From Desulfovibrionales bacterium (GTDB taxonomy: Bacteria > Desulfobacterota > Desulfovibrionia > Desulfovibrionales > Desulfovibrionaceae), in NCBI GenBank assembly GCA_030156255.1, contig JASGMV010000045.1, forward strand, positions 1 to 33,929: 33,929 nt of DNA, given 5' to 3'. Shown here piece after piece: positions 16,835 to 24,069 of the stretch (position 1 is the stretch's first letter; each line of letters opens with the position of its first letter). The position numbers were made by a program, and so were the translations under genes. The notes under the pieces were generated by a model. That model was not told the origin of the DNA, did not search any database, and saw only the letters and a program-made list of their open reading frames with translations.

Positions 16835-17980
16835 TTAGGTATCCGCCAACTGCTGCTGGATGCTCCGGAAATCTTCGAAGCGGCGCAGGAAGGCGTCGTA
16901 AACGGCTGGATCGAAATGCGAGCCGCGCCCCTTGGCCATGATGTCCAGGGCGACTTCGTTGGAAAAGGCTTCTTTGTAGGGCCGCTTGCTGGTAAGGGCG
17001 TCGAACACGTCGGCCACGGCGCTGATGCGGCCGTAAAGGGGAATGTCCTCTCCGGCCAATCCCTTGGGGTATCCGGAGCCGTCCCATTTTTCGTGGTGGG
17101 TCATGGCGATTATCGAGCCGGCCTGAAGCAGGTCGGACGTGGAGTTCTCGAGGATGCGGGAGCCGATGGTCGTGTGCTCGCGCATGACGACCCACTCTTC
17201 CGGCGTCAGCTTGCCGGGCTTGAGAAGAATGGCGTCCGGCACGCCGATCTTTCCGATGTCGTGCATGGGGCTCGCCCTGTGGACCAGCTCCACTTCGGAT
17301 TGGGGCATCCCCAACTCCTCGGCCAGAATCGAGGCCATCCAGGACATGCGCTTGATGTGCTGGGCGGTCTCGTTGTCTTTGTACTCCGCGGCGGAAGAAA
17401 GGATCAGGATGGTCTCTATGTGGGCCTTGAGGATGTTGGCCTGGGATTCCGCCAGGTTTTGCATGGCCCTGCGCAGAGCTTCCGTCCGGGCTTTGACCAT
17501 ATTCTCCAGTTGCTGCTGGTAGTGCTTCAACTCGTCCTGCGAAGCTTTCATCCGGAGCAGGGACTCGGTGCGAACCTTGAGCTCGGTTTTGTCGATGGGT
17601 TTTGAAATGAAATCGTTGGCTCCGGCCTGGACGGCCCGCAGCTTGTCCTGCCTGTCGGAAAGAGCCGTCACCATGATGATGGGCGTTTGAGCGGTCTCGG
17701 GGGTCTCCCGAACCGCCTGGGCGACCGTGAAGCCGTCCATCTCCGGCATCATGATGTCCAACAGGATCAGATCGATGGAGTCGTCCAGCATCTCCAGCGC
17801 GCGAAAGCCGGAATCCGCCGCCAGAACTTCATGGCCAAAGGCTTGCAAAAATCCCGATAGGACTTTGAGGTTGACGCGCTCGTCGTCGACCACCAGGATC
17901 CTTTTGACTTTGGGCCGAGTTTGATCCGCGTCGGCGGCGCTGGGCGTCGGGGCCTCTGGCGATGAAGGGGCTGGGGGCAT
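16835..17980 (-). CDS. Response regulator with HD-GYP c-di-GMP phosphodiesterase domain
   Basis: A 381-residue two-domain protein (RpfG-type). The receiver has the acidic pair VVDDE, phospho-acceptor D75 (ILLDIMMPEMDG) and lysine K127 (ISKPIDK). A helical coiled linker (about 145-190, many Gln/Glu) connects to the HD-GYP domain (about 190-375) with HDIGKIGVPD (H240-D241) and HHEKWDGSGYPKGLAGEDIP, the full GYP signature, so c-di-GMP hydrolysis is expected. I start at the ATG at 17980 because GGAAG lies 6 bases upstream. Longer readings (17998, 18073, 18088) lack a ribosome-binding site, and the last two lie upstream of the predicted transcription start. It is first gene of the operon with flavoredoxin and FIST-PP2C. 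Confidence 0.9.
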   Translation of the reverse strand: MPPAPSSPEAPTPSAADADQTRPKVKRILVVDDERVNLKVLSGFLQAFGHEVLAADSGFRALEMLDDSIDLILLDIMMPEMDGFTVAQAVRETPETAQTPIIMVTALSDRQDKLRAVQAGANDFISKPIDKTELKVRTESLLRMKASQDELKHYQQQLENMVKARTEALRRAMQNLAESQANILKAHIETILILSSAAEYKDNETAQHIKRMSWMASILAEELGMPQSEVELVHRASPMHDIGKIGVPDAILLKPGKLTPEEWVVMREHTTIGSRILENSTSDLLQAGSIIAMTHHEKWDGSGYPKGLAGEDIPLYGRISAVADVFDALTSKRPYKEAFSNEVALDIMAKGRGSHFDPAVYDAFLRRFEDFRSIQQQLADT

Positions 17981-18051
17981 ATTGCTTCCGTTGTTCATGA
18001 GTTGTCGGCGGACCGGTTCGGCGGTGATTTTGTCGTCAAGGGACGCCGCCA

Positions 18052-18080
18052 ATTGTATAATTACGTTACGCATCCGTAAA
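18052..18080 (-). promoter_or_regulatory. Candidate sigma70 promoter of the HD-GYP/flavoredoxin/FIST operon
   Basis: On the minus strand TTTACG (18075-18080), 17 bases, then TACAAT (18052-18057; 5 of 6). The transcript would begin near 18045 and supports a start codon at 17998 or 17980 rather than further upstream. Confidence 0.5.
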
Positions 18081-18116
18081 GGGGACAATCGTTAAAATAT
18101 CAGACTCGGCAAACAG

Positions 18117-19166
18117 TCAGGCTGCGAACAAAAAATCTCGGCCATGGACCAGTCCTTTGGACGAAAGAAATGCGTGAATCTCTTCTCTCGCGCCGCGGCT
18201 TCCGACGTAGGAAAGATAGAAAGCCGGCGGCGATATCGGCAGCTCGTCGCGATGGATTACGGGCGCGCCGTGAATGTTGCGTCCGACCTTGCGGGGATCA
18301 ATGTCGATATAACAGCGGATCCGTATGCCGTACGCTTTGAGCCGCAAAGCCCGTCTTCGGGCTGTACGGCTCGAACCGATGAGCGCCACTTCGGGGTGAT
18401 GCGGATTGTTGGCGGCGAGCCATTTGGCCAGGTAGCCGGATTTGAGATCGAAAAAGCGATCGGGATCGTAGCGCGGATCAACGCGAGTGAGCCGGGTCGG
18501 AGGATCGTTCCAGATGAGCAGTTTCCTGGGAAGCTTCTCCATGCGCACCCCGGCCTCCAGCCAACGCAGCCACAAGTCGTAGTCCTCCGGGAAGTCGCCC
18601 TGGCGGTAGCCCCCGTGCTGCGCGGGCAATTCCGCCCGGAACATGACCGACGGATGGGGCAGCGGGGACTCCACGAAGCGCGCCAAACGTATGTCTCTGG
18701 CGGTCCGCACCGAGTTCACCCATTGAATGTAGCGGGCGAAACCCTGGCTGGCGACGGGATCGCCTCCGAATCCGACCAGACAGGAAACAAGCCCTACGGC
18801 CGGGTCGGCGTCGAGATGGGCCGCCTGGAGCGCCAGACGCTCCGGCAGGCAGACGTCGTCGGCGTCCATCCGGGCCAAATAGGCCCCCCTGGCTTTGGCG
18901 AGGCAGGTGTTGAGCGCGCCGGCCACGCCGGCGTGGGGCCGCCGAAAGACGCGCAGCCGGGCGTCCCGACGTGCGAACGCTTCGAGAATTTCGGGCGTGT
19001 CGTCCTCGGAGCCGTCGTCAACCGCGACCACTTCGATGGTGCGCAACGTTTGGGACAGCAAGCTGTCCAGCGCCTGCTCCAACGCGCCGGAGGCGTTGCG
19101 GCAAGGCAGCAGAACGGAAACGTCGGGGATATTCATGACGGCGCTACGGCGTGAAGGATGCGGCAT
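18117..19166 (-). CDS. Family-2 glycosyltransferase with C-terminal Rossmann-like extension
   Basis: A 349-residue protein. The GT-A domain (about residues 12-235) has VSVLLPCRNASGALEQALDSLLSQT, the VVAVDDGSEDDT nucleotide-sugar loop, the metal-binding ARMDADDVC (DxD) and a likely catalytic FPEDYDLWLRWL. A second segment (about 255-349) begins VALIGSSRTARRRA and contains IRCYIDIDPRKVGRNIHGAPVI, a nucleotide-binding-like fold that I cannot name precisely. No transmembrane helix is seen. The start is uncertain: ATG 19166 has only a weak GAG, and ATG 19136 (residue 11) is just before the conserved core. The sugar and acceptor are unknown; no other cell-surface sugar genes lie nearby. Confidence 0.85.
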   Translation of the reverse strand: MPHPSRRSAVMNIPDVSVLLPCRNASGALEQALDSLLSQTLRTIEVVAVDDGSEDDTPEILEAFARRDARLRVFRRPHAGVAGALNTCLAKARGAYLARMDADDVCLPERLALQAAHLDADPAVGLVSCLVGFGGDPVASQGFARYIQWVNSVRTARDIRLARFVESPLPHPSVMFRAELPAQHGGYRQGDFPEDYDLWLRWLEAGVRMEKLPRKLLIWNDPPTRLTRVDPRYDPDRFFDLKSGYLAKWLAANNPHHPEVALIGSSRTARRRALRLKAYGIRIRCYIDIDPRKVGRNIHGAPVIHRDELPISPPAFYLSYVGSRGAREEIHAFLSSKGLVHGRDFLFAA

Positions 19167-19198
19167 TTTTCTCGGCTTGGCAAGGCGGTCGACGAATC

Positions 19199-19236
19199 CG
19201 GAGCATGCGCCGATTCAGGAATCGGCGCATGCTCCG
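19199..19236. repeat. Perfect 18-bp inverted repeat with 2-base centre
   Basis: CGGAGCATGCGCCGATTC (19199-19216) is followed by AG and then its exact reverse complement (19219-19236). No T-run lies on either side, so it is not a standard terminator. It stands 33 bases upstream of the glycosyltransferase gene. It could be a palindromic repeat, a regulator site or a transposon-associated hairpin. Confidence 0.85.
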
Positions 19237-19392
19237 ACGGATAAGGACGTTCGCAGGAGTCGTGTGACACATGAAGCAGGCCGCAGTATCTTCATGGCTT
19301 ACTGGCGAAAGTGATGAAGCGCTCTGGCCTTATGTTCCGAAGCGAATGCGTACGGCCGGGGGCCGCCTTTCAGGCGCGCCGTCCTGCGCAGT

Positions 19393-19409
19393 AAAACGGC
19401 GAAACGCCG
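19393..19409 (-). terminator. Weak intrinsic terminator after the HTH gene
   Basis: On the minus strand CGGCG-TTT-CGCCG is followed by four T, 40 bases past the HTH stop codon. The stem is short. Confidence 0.4.
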
Positions 19410-19449
19410 CGTGCGTCAGGAGACAGCGATATTCGGCGCGTCAACCCGG

Positions 19450-19881
19450 CTAATTGTTCAGCTCCCTCAAAATGTTCTGGCACTGGCGAACCTTGAGGGT
19501 GACGCCGTACTGCTCCTTGAGGTGTCGCGACAAGAGTTTGCCGTCCCACCGGGCTTGAGTGTAGCCGAAAAGCTCCGGCGCGCCCGCTACTTCGTCGCGC
19601 ACCTTGTCGCGCAACTCCGTGGACAGGCGGGATGGCCTGCCCCGGCCGGGCTTGTCCTTCAATCCGTCCAGGCCTTCGACGTTCAAGCGATGGATCCAGC
19701 GCTGGATCGTGGTCGGATTGAGGCTGAACAGTTTGGAGACGTAAGGGACGGGATAACCTTCACAAACGAGAAGAATAGCGTCGAGGCGACGGGCGAACCG
19801 GGCCTCGGGGCTGGACGCAAAAAACTTTCTCGCCTCCTTTCTCACGCCTTCCGTGTCAGCGATGGCCAGCATTCTCGGCAT
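19450..19881 (-). CDS. Orphan IS630-type winged helix-turn-helix protein (no DDE domain)
   Basis: A 143-residue DNA-binding protein. Two HTH units are visible: residues about 28-80 (ARRLDAILLVCEGYPVPYVSKLFSLNPTTIQRWIHRLNVEGLDGLKDKPGRGRPSRLS) and a winged-helix unit about 90-143 (LFGYTQARWDGKLLSRHLKEQYGVTLKVRQCQNILREL). This is the N-terminal half of IS630-family transposases. The protein stops just where the DDE endonuclease would begin, and no DDE remnant is readable downstream. An unusually good GGAGGAGG lies 7 bases before the ATG, so it is probably translated. It could be a truncated transposase or a domesticated regulator. It borders an AT-rich patch. Confidence 0.8.
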   Translation of the reverse strand: MPRMLAIADTEGVRKEARKFFASSPEARFARRLDAILLVCEGYPVPYVSKLFSLNPTTIQRWIHRLNVEGLDGLKDKPGRGRPSRLSTELRDKVRDEVAGAPELFGYTQARWDGKLLSRHLKEQYGVTLKVRQCQNILRELNN

Positions 19882-20612
19882 AACAACCTCCTCCTGGTGA
19901 CAGTCCTTCGTTAAAACCCAGCCGCGGGAGCGGCTACCCTGAAACAGCTATAATTGATAGCAGCTTGCGCCGCTTACCTACAATTATATTTAGTTGCATG
20001 AGCCGATGTCGACCCTCAGGGAGCCATCAATTTACAGCCTATCCAGCGACTAGAAGAGTAGCAATTAGAATGTTTGCAAGCCATGATAAATTATAACATC
20101 GCCGTCGAGCGATCATCTATCTTATTGACATCTCTGAATAGAGATCGCTTGAGTGTTTATATTCCACCCAGTAAGTCGGGAGGGCGGCTTTGTCCAGCTC
20201 TGTGCATTAGATTTGTTGAAAACTATTTCTTTTCATGTGTGTATTGATTTTGAAATACACGGAAAGAGAGCGTATATTTGGTGTCTATGTAGTTTAAAAA
20301 TTAAGAAATAAATGTAATAATTTTATACAAAAGTATATTATGGTGTCTATCTTCCCTTGTACATCAATAATTAAAAACAAACAATATGATCAAGATGGAT
20401 TTTGTACAGCAGTATTATATTTTTATAATGATGTTGCAAAACAGAAAAAGAAAAAGACCCTGGCGTGCGTAAGGAAATGTAGGATTCTGGCATTATTGGG
20501 CGCATTGCCGTATGAGATAAAGGCGTATAGGACAAGTGATGCAACGCTCAGGGCGTTGTAACACGGATTCGGATGCGCGAGTGACGTGCAGGTTAGCGAA
20601 CGCTTACTTCTG
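19882..20612. other. 731-base gene-free, largely AT-rich patch
   Basis: From about 19960 to 20460 the base composition is visibly AT-rich, unlike the rest of the window, suggesting foreign origin. It contains the dyads ATCTCT/AGAGAT (20130-20145, directly after a TTGACA), CGAGCGATC/GATCGCTTG (20106-20151), GTGTATT/AATACAC (20239-20260) and CAACGC/GCGTTG (20542-20558). A near-perfect direct repeat ends in GGTGTCTAT (20273-20288 and 20334-20350). A 73-codon frame at 20340-20561 has no ribosome-binding site and no recognisable similarity. I see no gene here. Confidence 0.6.
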
Positions 20613-21512
20613 TCACGACTGTTGTAAAAGCTGCCGGACGCGGCAAACACCGCAGGCGCCGGCCGAAGTCGGCATGCCGCAATATTGGCAGGGAGCCAAC
20701 TGCTCTTTATCGCTGTCTCGGTTTTGAAACGCGGGCCGGCCGCGTTCCAGGAAACCTTCGTAGAAAGATATCTTGGAGCCGGGACTGCGAGCCTCCAGTT
20801 GCGCCAAGAGCGCTTTGTGCGCCGTAAAGCTGGCGCCGCGGCTGTAGGGGCATGGAGCGGTAGTGTATTCGATATCCGTTAAAAAAGCGAAAGCCGCAGT
20901 TTCGAATTCCGAAAGACGATAAAGCGGTTTAATCTTGCGCGCAAAGCCGTTTTCCGCCGGCAGGGAGGGGGATTGCCCCGCCATGTGCGCTTCGTCCCAG
21001 CGAAGCGTATTGGCGAAGAGCCGGGCGGTTTCGTCATCCAGGTTATGCCCGGTGGCCAATACGTCGAAACCCTGCTCCAGAGCGATGCGGTTGAACGCAT
21101 GGCGCTTGATTTTTCCGCAAATGGAGCAGATGGGGCGCTTGACCTTGCGCCGCACCTCCGGAATGGGCAGGCCCCACTCCTCCATGTCGGCCACGATGAG
21201 CCGCAGGCCCCGCCGGCTGCAGAAGTCCTCCACCGTTTTTCTGGCGACGTCCGACGAACCGGGAATCTTGAGGTCCACGTGCAGCCCCACGGGCTGATAG
21301 CCCAGACGCGTCAAGGCCTCCATGAGGGCGAGGGAGTCCTTGCCGCCCGACAGCGCCACCAGAATCTTGTCTTCCGGCAGGATCATCTTCTTGCGCCGAA
21401 TGGCGGTTTCCACCTGCTTCAAAAAGAACTTACGGAAGCAGTCCGGACAAAATCCTGCGTGATGGCTGGGCAGCGCCACGGCCGCCAGCGCTTTGCATCG
21501 ACGACATTTCAC
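20613..21512 (-). CDS. tRNA 2-thiolation ATPase, TtuA/Ncs6 type (PP-loop)
   Basis: A 299-residue PP-loop enzyme of the TIGR00269/TtuA class, which adenylates a tRNA uridine and exchanges oxygen for sulfur. An N-terminal zinc ribbon has C3, C6, C22 and C25. The PP-loop VALSGGKDSLAL lies near residues 53-64. CSICGKIKR and a later APCPYSRG give the Cys-x2-Cys plus distant Cys set expected to hold a [4Fe-4S] cluster. ATGHNLDDETAR is the second ATP-site motif. The C-terminal ribbon is CQYCGMP...CGVC. It starts with GTG 3 bases after the stop of a ubiquitin-like gene, presumably its sulfur carrier. The exact tRNA position modified (U54 for TtuA, U34 for Ncs6) cannot be decided here. Confidence 0.88.
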   Translation of the reverse strand: MKCRRCKALAAVALPSHHAGFCPDCFRKFFLKQVETAIRRKKMILPEDKILVALSGGKDSLALMEALTRLGYQPVGLHVDLKIPGSSDVARKTVEDFCSRRGLRLIVADMEEWGLPIPEVRRKVKRPICSICGKIKRHAFNRIALEQGFDVLATGHNLDDETARLFANTLRWDEAHMAGQSPSLPAENGFARKIKPLYRLSEFETAAFAFLTDIEYTTAPCPYSRGASFTAHKALLAQLEARSPGSKISFYEGFLERGRPAFQNRDSDKEQLAPCQYCGMPTSAGACGVCRVRQLLQQS

Positions 21513-21515
21513 GGT

Positions 21516-21713
21516 TTACCCCGCGGAGGTGACTTTTCTAATTTCTATGCGGTCCCCGTCGTGGATCCTTCGGTCCGGGGTGAGCAACTCGCCGCTTCGG
21601 ATGACCAGCGCCTGGGTCCTGCCCAACTGGAGGCGATTCAGGAGTTGAAGGACGGTATTGGGCTTGGGCAGTGTTAAATCTTCACTTTCAGGTTCCAGTC
21701 TCACAAAAATCAT
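21516..21713 (-). CDS. Ubiquitin-like beta-grasp sulfur carrier (TtuB/MoaD/ThiS type)
   Basis: A 65-residue protein of beta-grasp layout: MIFVRLEPESEDLTL, the helix TVLQLLNRLQL, then the ALVIRSGELLTPDRRIHDGDRIEIRKV strand pair with the DGD turn of this family. Such carriers are adenylated and thiocarboxylated at a C-terminal Gly-Gly. This one ends in Ser-Ala-Gly, so the penultimate residue is Ala. GGAAGGAG 6 bases before the ATG at 21713 decides the start; the open frame to 21761 is not needed. The stop lies 3 bases before the TtuA-like GTG, so the pair is co-translated. Pairing with TtuA, not family sequence alone, supports the TtuB-like assignment. Confidence 0.8.
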   Translation of the reverse strand: MIFVRLEPESEDLTLPKPNTVLQLLNRLQLGRTQALVIRSGELLTPDRRIHDGDRIEIRKVTSAG

Positions 21714-21817
21714 GCTATGCTCCTTCCGCTGCCGAAGAAAAGTGTAACGTGACCGGGCCAAGGCGTAAAGTCCGCTGAAACGTCAAAAATAAGACGCAGG
21801 AAAATTGGTTCGCCTTG

Positions 21818-21847
21818 TTGACCGCGAGAGAAAAAATTCCGTATGGT
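21818..21847 (+). promoter_or_regulatory. Candidate sigma70 promoter of the single-domain response regulator
   Basis: TTGACC (21818-21823), 18 bases and TATGGT (21842-21847). The transcript would start about 30 bases before the ATG at 21887, with AAGGAG between. Confidence 0.5.
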
Positions 21848-21886
21848 GGCGGTTAGGGACAACGCCAAAGGCAAGGAGATAATCGA

Positions 21887-22264
21887 ATGAGCCAACCCAC
21901 GGTGCTCGTCGTTGACGATGAGAAACATATCCGCATGCTCTACCAGGAAGAACTGGAGAGTGAAGGCTATCAGGTCGCAACCTCGGACGGCGCCGAGGAT
22001 ATCTTGGACGTCATCGATCGGGTCAAGCCCACCATCGTCATCCTGGACATCAAGCTCGGGGTCAACCTTTCCGGCCTCGACCTGTTGCAGGAGATTCGCA
22101 GCCGCGACCAGAACCTGCCGGTCATACTGTCCACGGCGTACGACAGTTTCCAGCACGACCTGAAATCCATCGCCGCGGACTATTACGTGATGAAGTCCGT
22201 GGATCTCACCGAGTTGAAGTCCAAAGTGAAAATGGCCCTGGACAAGGCGCGCGCCACGGCCTGA
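21887..22264 (+). CDS. Single-domain (CheY-like) response regulator
   Basis: A 125-residue receiver domain without an output domain. The acidic pair D10-D11, phospho-acceptor D54 (IVILDIKL), the switch Thr in LSTAYD and the conserved Lys in YYVMKSVDL are all present. It should relay phosphate from an unidentified kinase to a partner, as no histidine kinase lies near. AAGGAG precedes the ATG. It has its own promoter candidate and a weak terminator-like hairpin after the stop. It diverges from the TtuA/TtuB-like pair. Confidence 0.9.
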   Translation: MSQPTVLVVDDEKHIRMLYQEELESEGYQVATSDGAEDILDVIDRVKPTIVILDIKLGVNLSGLDLLQEIRSRDQNLPVILSTAYDSFQHDLKSIAADYYVMKSVDLTELKSKVKMALDKARATA

Positions 22265-22292
22265 CCCCCGCCGAAGCCTTTCCTGCGTCCGT

Positions 22293-22318
22293 CGCCCTCG
22301 CGGGGGCGCGTCTCTTTT
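22293..22318 (+). terminator. Weak terminator-like hairpin after the response regulator
   Basis: CGCCC, 6-base loop, GGGCG, then CGTCTCTTTT. The stem is short and the T-run interrupted. Confidence 0.35.
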
Positions 22319-22358
22319 CTCCTTGCCCGTGGGGGCCAATCGTGCTAGCGCACGGGCC

Positions 22359-23018
22359 ATGCCAGACGTTGTCGGCCCGATCCAGGATTTTCTTCGCTCC
22401 GCCACCCTGATCGCCGCGCCAGCTTTGTTGGCCCTGACTCTTCATGAGGTGGCCCATGGCCTCGCGGCCTTGTGGCTGGGAGACACCACGGCCAAAGACG
22501 CTGGCCGCTTGACCCTCAATCCCCTCAAGCATTTGGATTTGGTGGGGACCATCGCTATTTTTCTCGTAAGAATAGGCTGGGCCAAGCCCGTGCCGGTGAA
22601 CCCGGCGCGTTTCAGGAACCCCGCCAAGGGCATGCTTTTGGTGGCGCTGGCCGGTCCGGCCATGAATTTTCTGCTGGCCGTGCTGTTCGCCGCTTTGCTT
22701 GGCGCATTGGCGCAACTACCGGCGCCGGCGCCCGGAACGGCGTCGCATCAGGTGCTGGAGCCGCTTATCACCATGGTCGTCTACGGCGTGGTGATCAATC
22801 TCGGGTTGGGTTTCTTCAACCTCATCCCCGTACCTCCGCTGGATGGCGCCAACATCCTGGCCGGGCTGCTTCCCCGGAATGCGGCCTTCGCCTACATGCG
22901 CATGGGACGGTGGGGATTTCTGATCATTATCGTCCTGGCCTTCACCGGAATCCTGGGGAAGGTGCTCTGGCCGATGGTGGAGACCGGGCGCGCGCTCCTC
23001 TTCAGCTTTTTCCTCTAA
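22359..23018 (+). CDS. Site-2-protease-like M50 membrane metalloprotease
   Basis: A 219-residue integral membrane protein with about five hydrophobic segments. The zinc motif is H29-E-V-A-H33 in the first helix (LLALTLHEVAHGLAALWLGD). The GWAKPVPVNP and GPAMNFLLAV segments and a third ligand in NLIPVPPLDGANIL are typical of the short S2P subfamily without PDZ domain. The substrate is unknown. The ATG at 22359 lacks a clear Shine-Dalgarno; the upstream TTG (22323) adds 12 residues of low similarity and is not preferred. It is followed 23 bases later by trpS, a neighbour pair seen in several deltaproteobacteria as I recall. Confidence 0.9.
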   Translation: MPDVVGPIQDFLRSATLIAAPALLALTLHEVAHGLAALWLGDTTAKDAGRLTLNPLKHLDLVGTIAIFLVRIGWAKPVPVNPARFRNPAKGMLLVALAGPAMNFLLAVLFAALLGALAQLPAPAPGTASHQVLEPLITMVVYGVVINLGLGFFNLIPVPPLDGANILAGLLPRNAAFAYMRMGRWGFLIIIVLAFTGILGKVLWPMVETGRALLFSFFL

Positions 23019-23041
23019 CGACTTACAAAGGGTTTTGCATC

Positions 23042-24037
23042 ATGGCGGATTCTCGCAAACGTATTGCTTCGGGCATGCGGCCGACGGGCCCGCTCCATCT
23101 GGGCCACTATTTCGGCGTGCTCGCCAACTGGGTCGCATTGCAGGAAACCCACGACTGCTTCTTTTTCGTGGCCGACTGGCACGCTTTGACCAGCGAGTAC
23201 GCCGATCCCAAGCGCATCAAGCAGTTCGTTCCCCAATTGGTCAAGGACTGGATCGCTTCCGGCTTGGCGCCTGAGAAGTGCGTTATTTTCCAGCAGTCCC
23301 AGATCAAGGCGCACGCGGAATTGCATCTGCTCTTGTCCATGGTGACGCCGCTGGGGTGGCTGGAGCGCAATCCCACCTACAAGGAACTCAAGCAGGAACT
23401 GATCCAGAAGGATCTGAACACCTACGGTTTTCTCGGCTATCCCGTGCTGATGGCGACGGACATCCTGATCTATCTGTCGGAGGCCGTTCCCGTGGGCCAG
23501 GACCAGCTGCCGCACATGGAGTTGACCAGGGAGATCGCCCGGCGCTTCAACTACATCAACGGCGAATTCTTTCCCGAACCCAAGGCCCTGCTCACCAGCG
23601 AGCCCAAGCTTCCGGGGCTGGACGGCCGCAAAATGTCCAAAAGCTACGGCAATTCCATCTACCTGAGCGACTCCATGGACGACATCCGGCCCAAGGTCAT
23701 GAGCATGCTCACGCTGGAGTCCCGCAAGCGCAAGTCCGATCCCGGCGATCCGGATGCGTGCAACCTCTACCCGTACCACAAGCTTATGAGCTCCGTGGAA
23801 AAACAGCAGGAGATACGCGAGGGCTGCACCAAAGCGACATGGGGCTGCGTTGACTGCAAAAAAGCCCTGCTGGAGTCCTTGGACGCCTTCCTTTCGCCGA
23901 TGATGGAGCGCCGCAAGGAGTTGGACGCCAATCCGGACCTGGTTCAGGACATCCTGGCGAGCGGAAACGCCAAGGCCCTCGAGGCGGCGGAGAAGACGCT
24001 CGCGGGTGTGCGGGAGTTGATGAACTTCAATTTTTGA
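23042..24037 (+). CDS. trpS: Tryptophanyl-tRNA synthetase
   Basis: A 331-residue class Ic synthetase that charges tRNA-Trp. The HIGH-like motif is GPLHLGHYFG (about residues 15-24), followed by FFFVADWHALTSEY. The DQLPHMELTREIARRFN tryptophan-specificity segment lies near 155-170 and the KMSKS motif in GRKMSKSYGNSI near 197-208. I use the ATG at 23042, where the family begins (RIASGMRPTG); the longer frame overlaps the M50 gene. Length is normal for the bacterial form. AAAGGG precedes the start. A cysteine pair in CVDCKKALL is seen. Its TGA is followed after 32 bases by a pseudouridine synthase gene. Confidence 0.96.
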   Translation: MADSRKRIASGMRPTGPLHLGHYFGVLANWVALQETHDCFFFVADWHALTSEYADPKRIKQFVPQLVKDWIASGLAPEKCVIFQQSQIKAHAELHLLLSMVTPLGWLERNPTYKELKQELIQKDLNTYGFLGYPVLMATDILIYLSEAVPVGQDQLPHMELTREIARRFNYINGEFFPEPKALLTSEPKLPGLDGRKMSKSYGNSIYLSDSMDDIRPKVMSMLTLESRKRKSDPGDPDACNLYPYHKLMSSVEKQQEIREGCTKATWGCVDCKKALLESLDAFLSPMMERRKELDANPDLVQDILASGNAKALEAAEKTLAGVRELMNFNF

Positions 24038-24069
24038 TCGCCGGAGCGCGGCGCCGGGAAGGGGGCGTT

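Larger units (their letters stand above)
19167..19449. other. 283-base gap between the glycosyltransferase and HTH genes
   Basis: Contains the perfect 18-bp inverted repeat (19199-19236) and a small minus-strand terminator-like hairpin (19393-19409). A 60-codon plus-strand frame (19271-19453) has some resemblance to the start of IS5-type transposases but is too weak to call. Confidence 0.5.

Noticed and set aside
16835-18088. Longer N-terminus for the HD-GYP regulator
   Set aside because: The extra codons cover the predicted promoter and lack a ribosome-binding site; the receiver domain starts well after the chosen ATG.
19271-19453. A 60-codon plus-strand frame with a vague likeness to IS5-type transposase starts
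   Set aside because: The likeness rests on a few residues (DEALWPYVPKR) and the frame overlaps the end of the HTH gene; too weak to call.
20340-20561. A 73-codon frame in the AT-rich patch
   Set aside because: No ribosome-binding site, Lys-run and Cys-rich composition typical of chance frames, no family resemblance.
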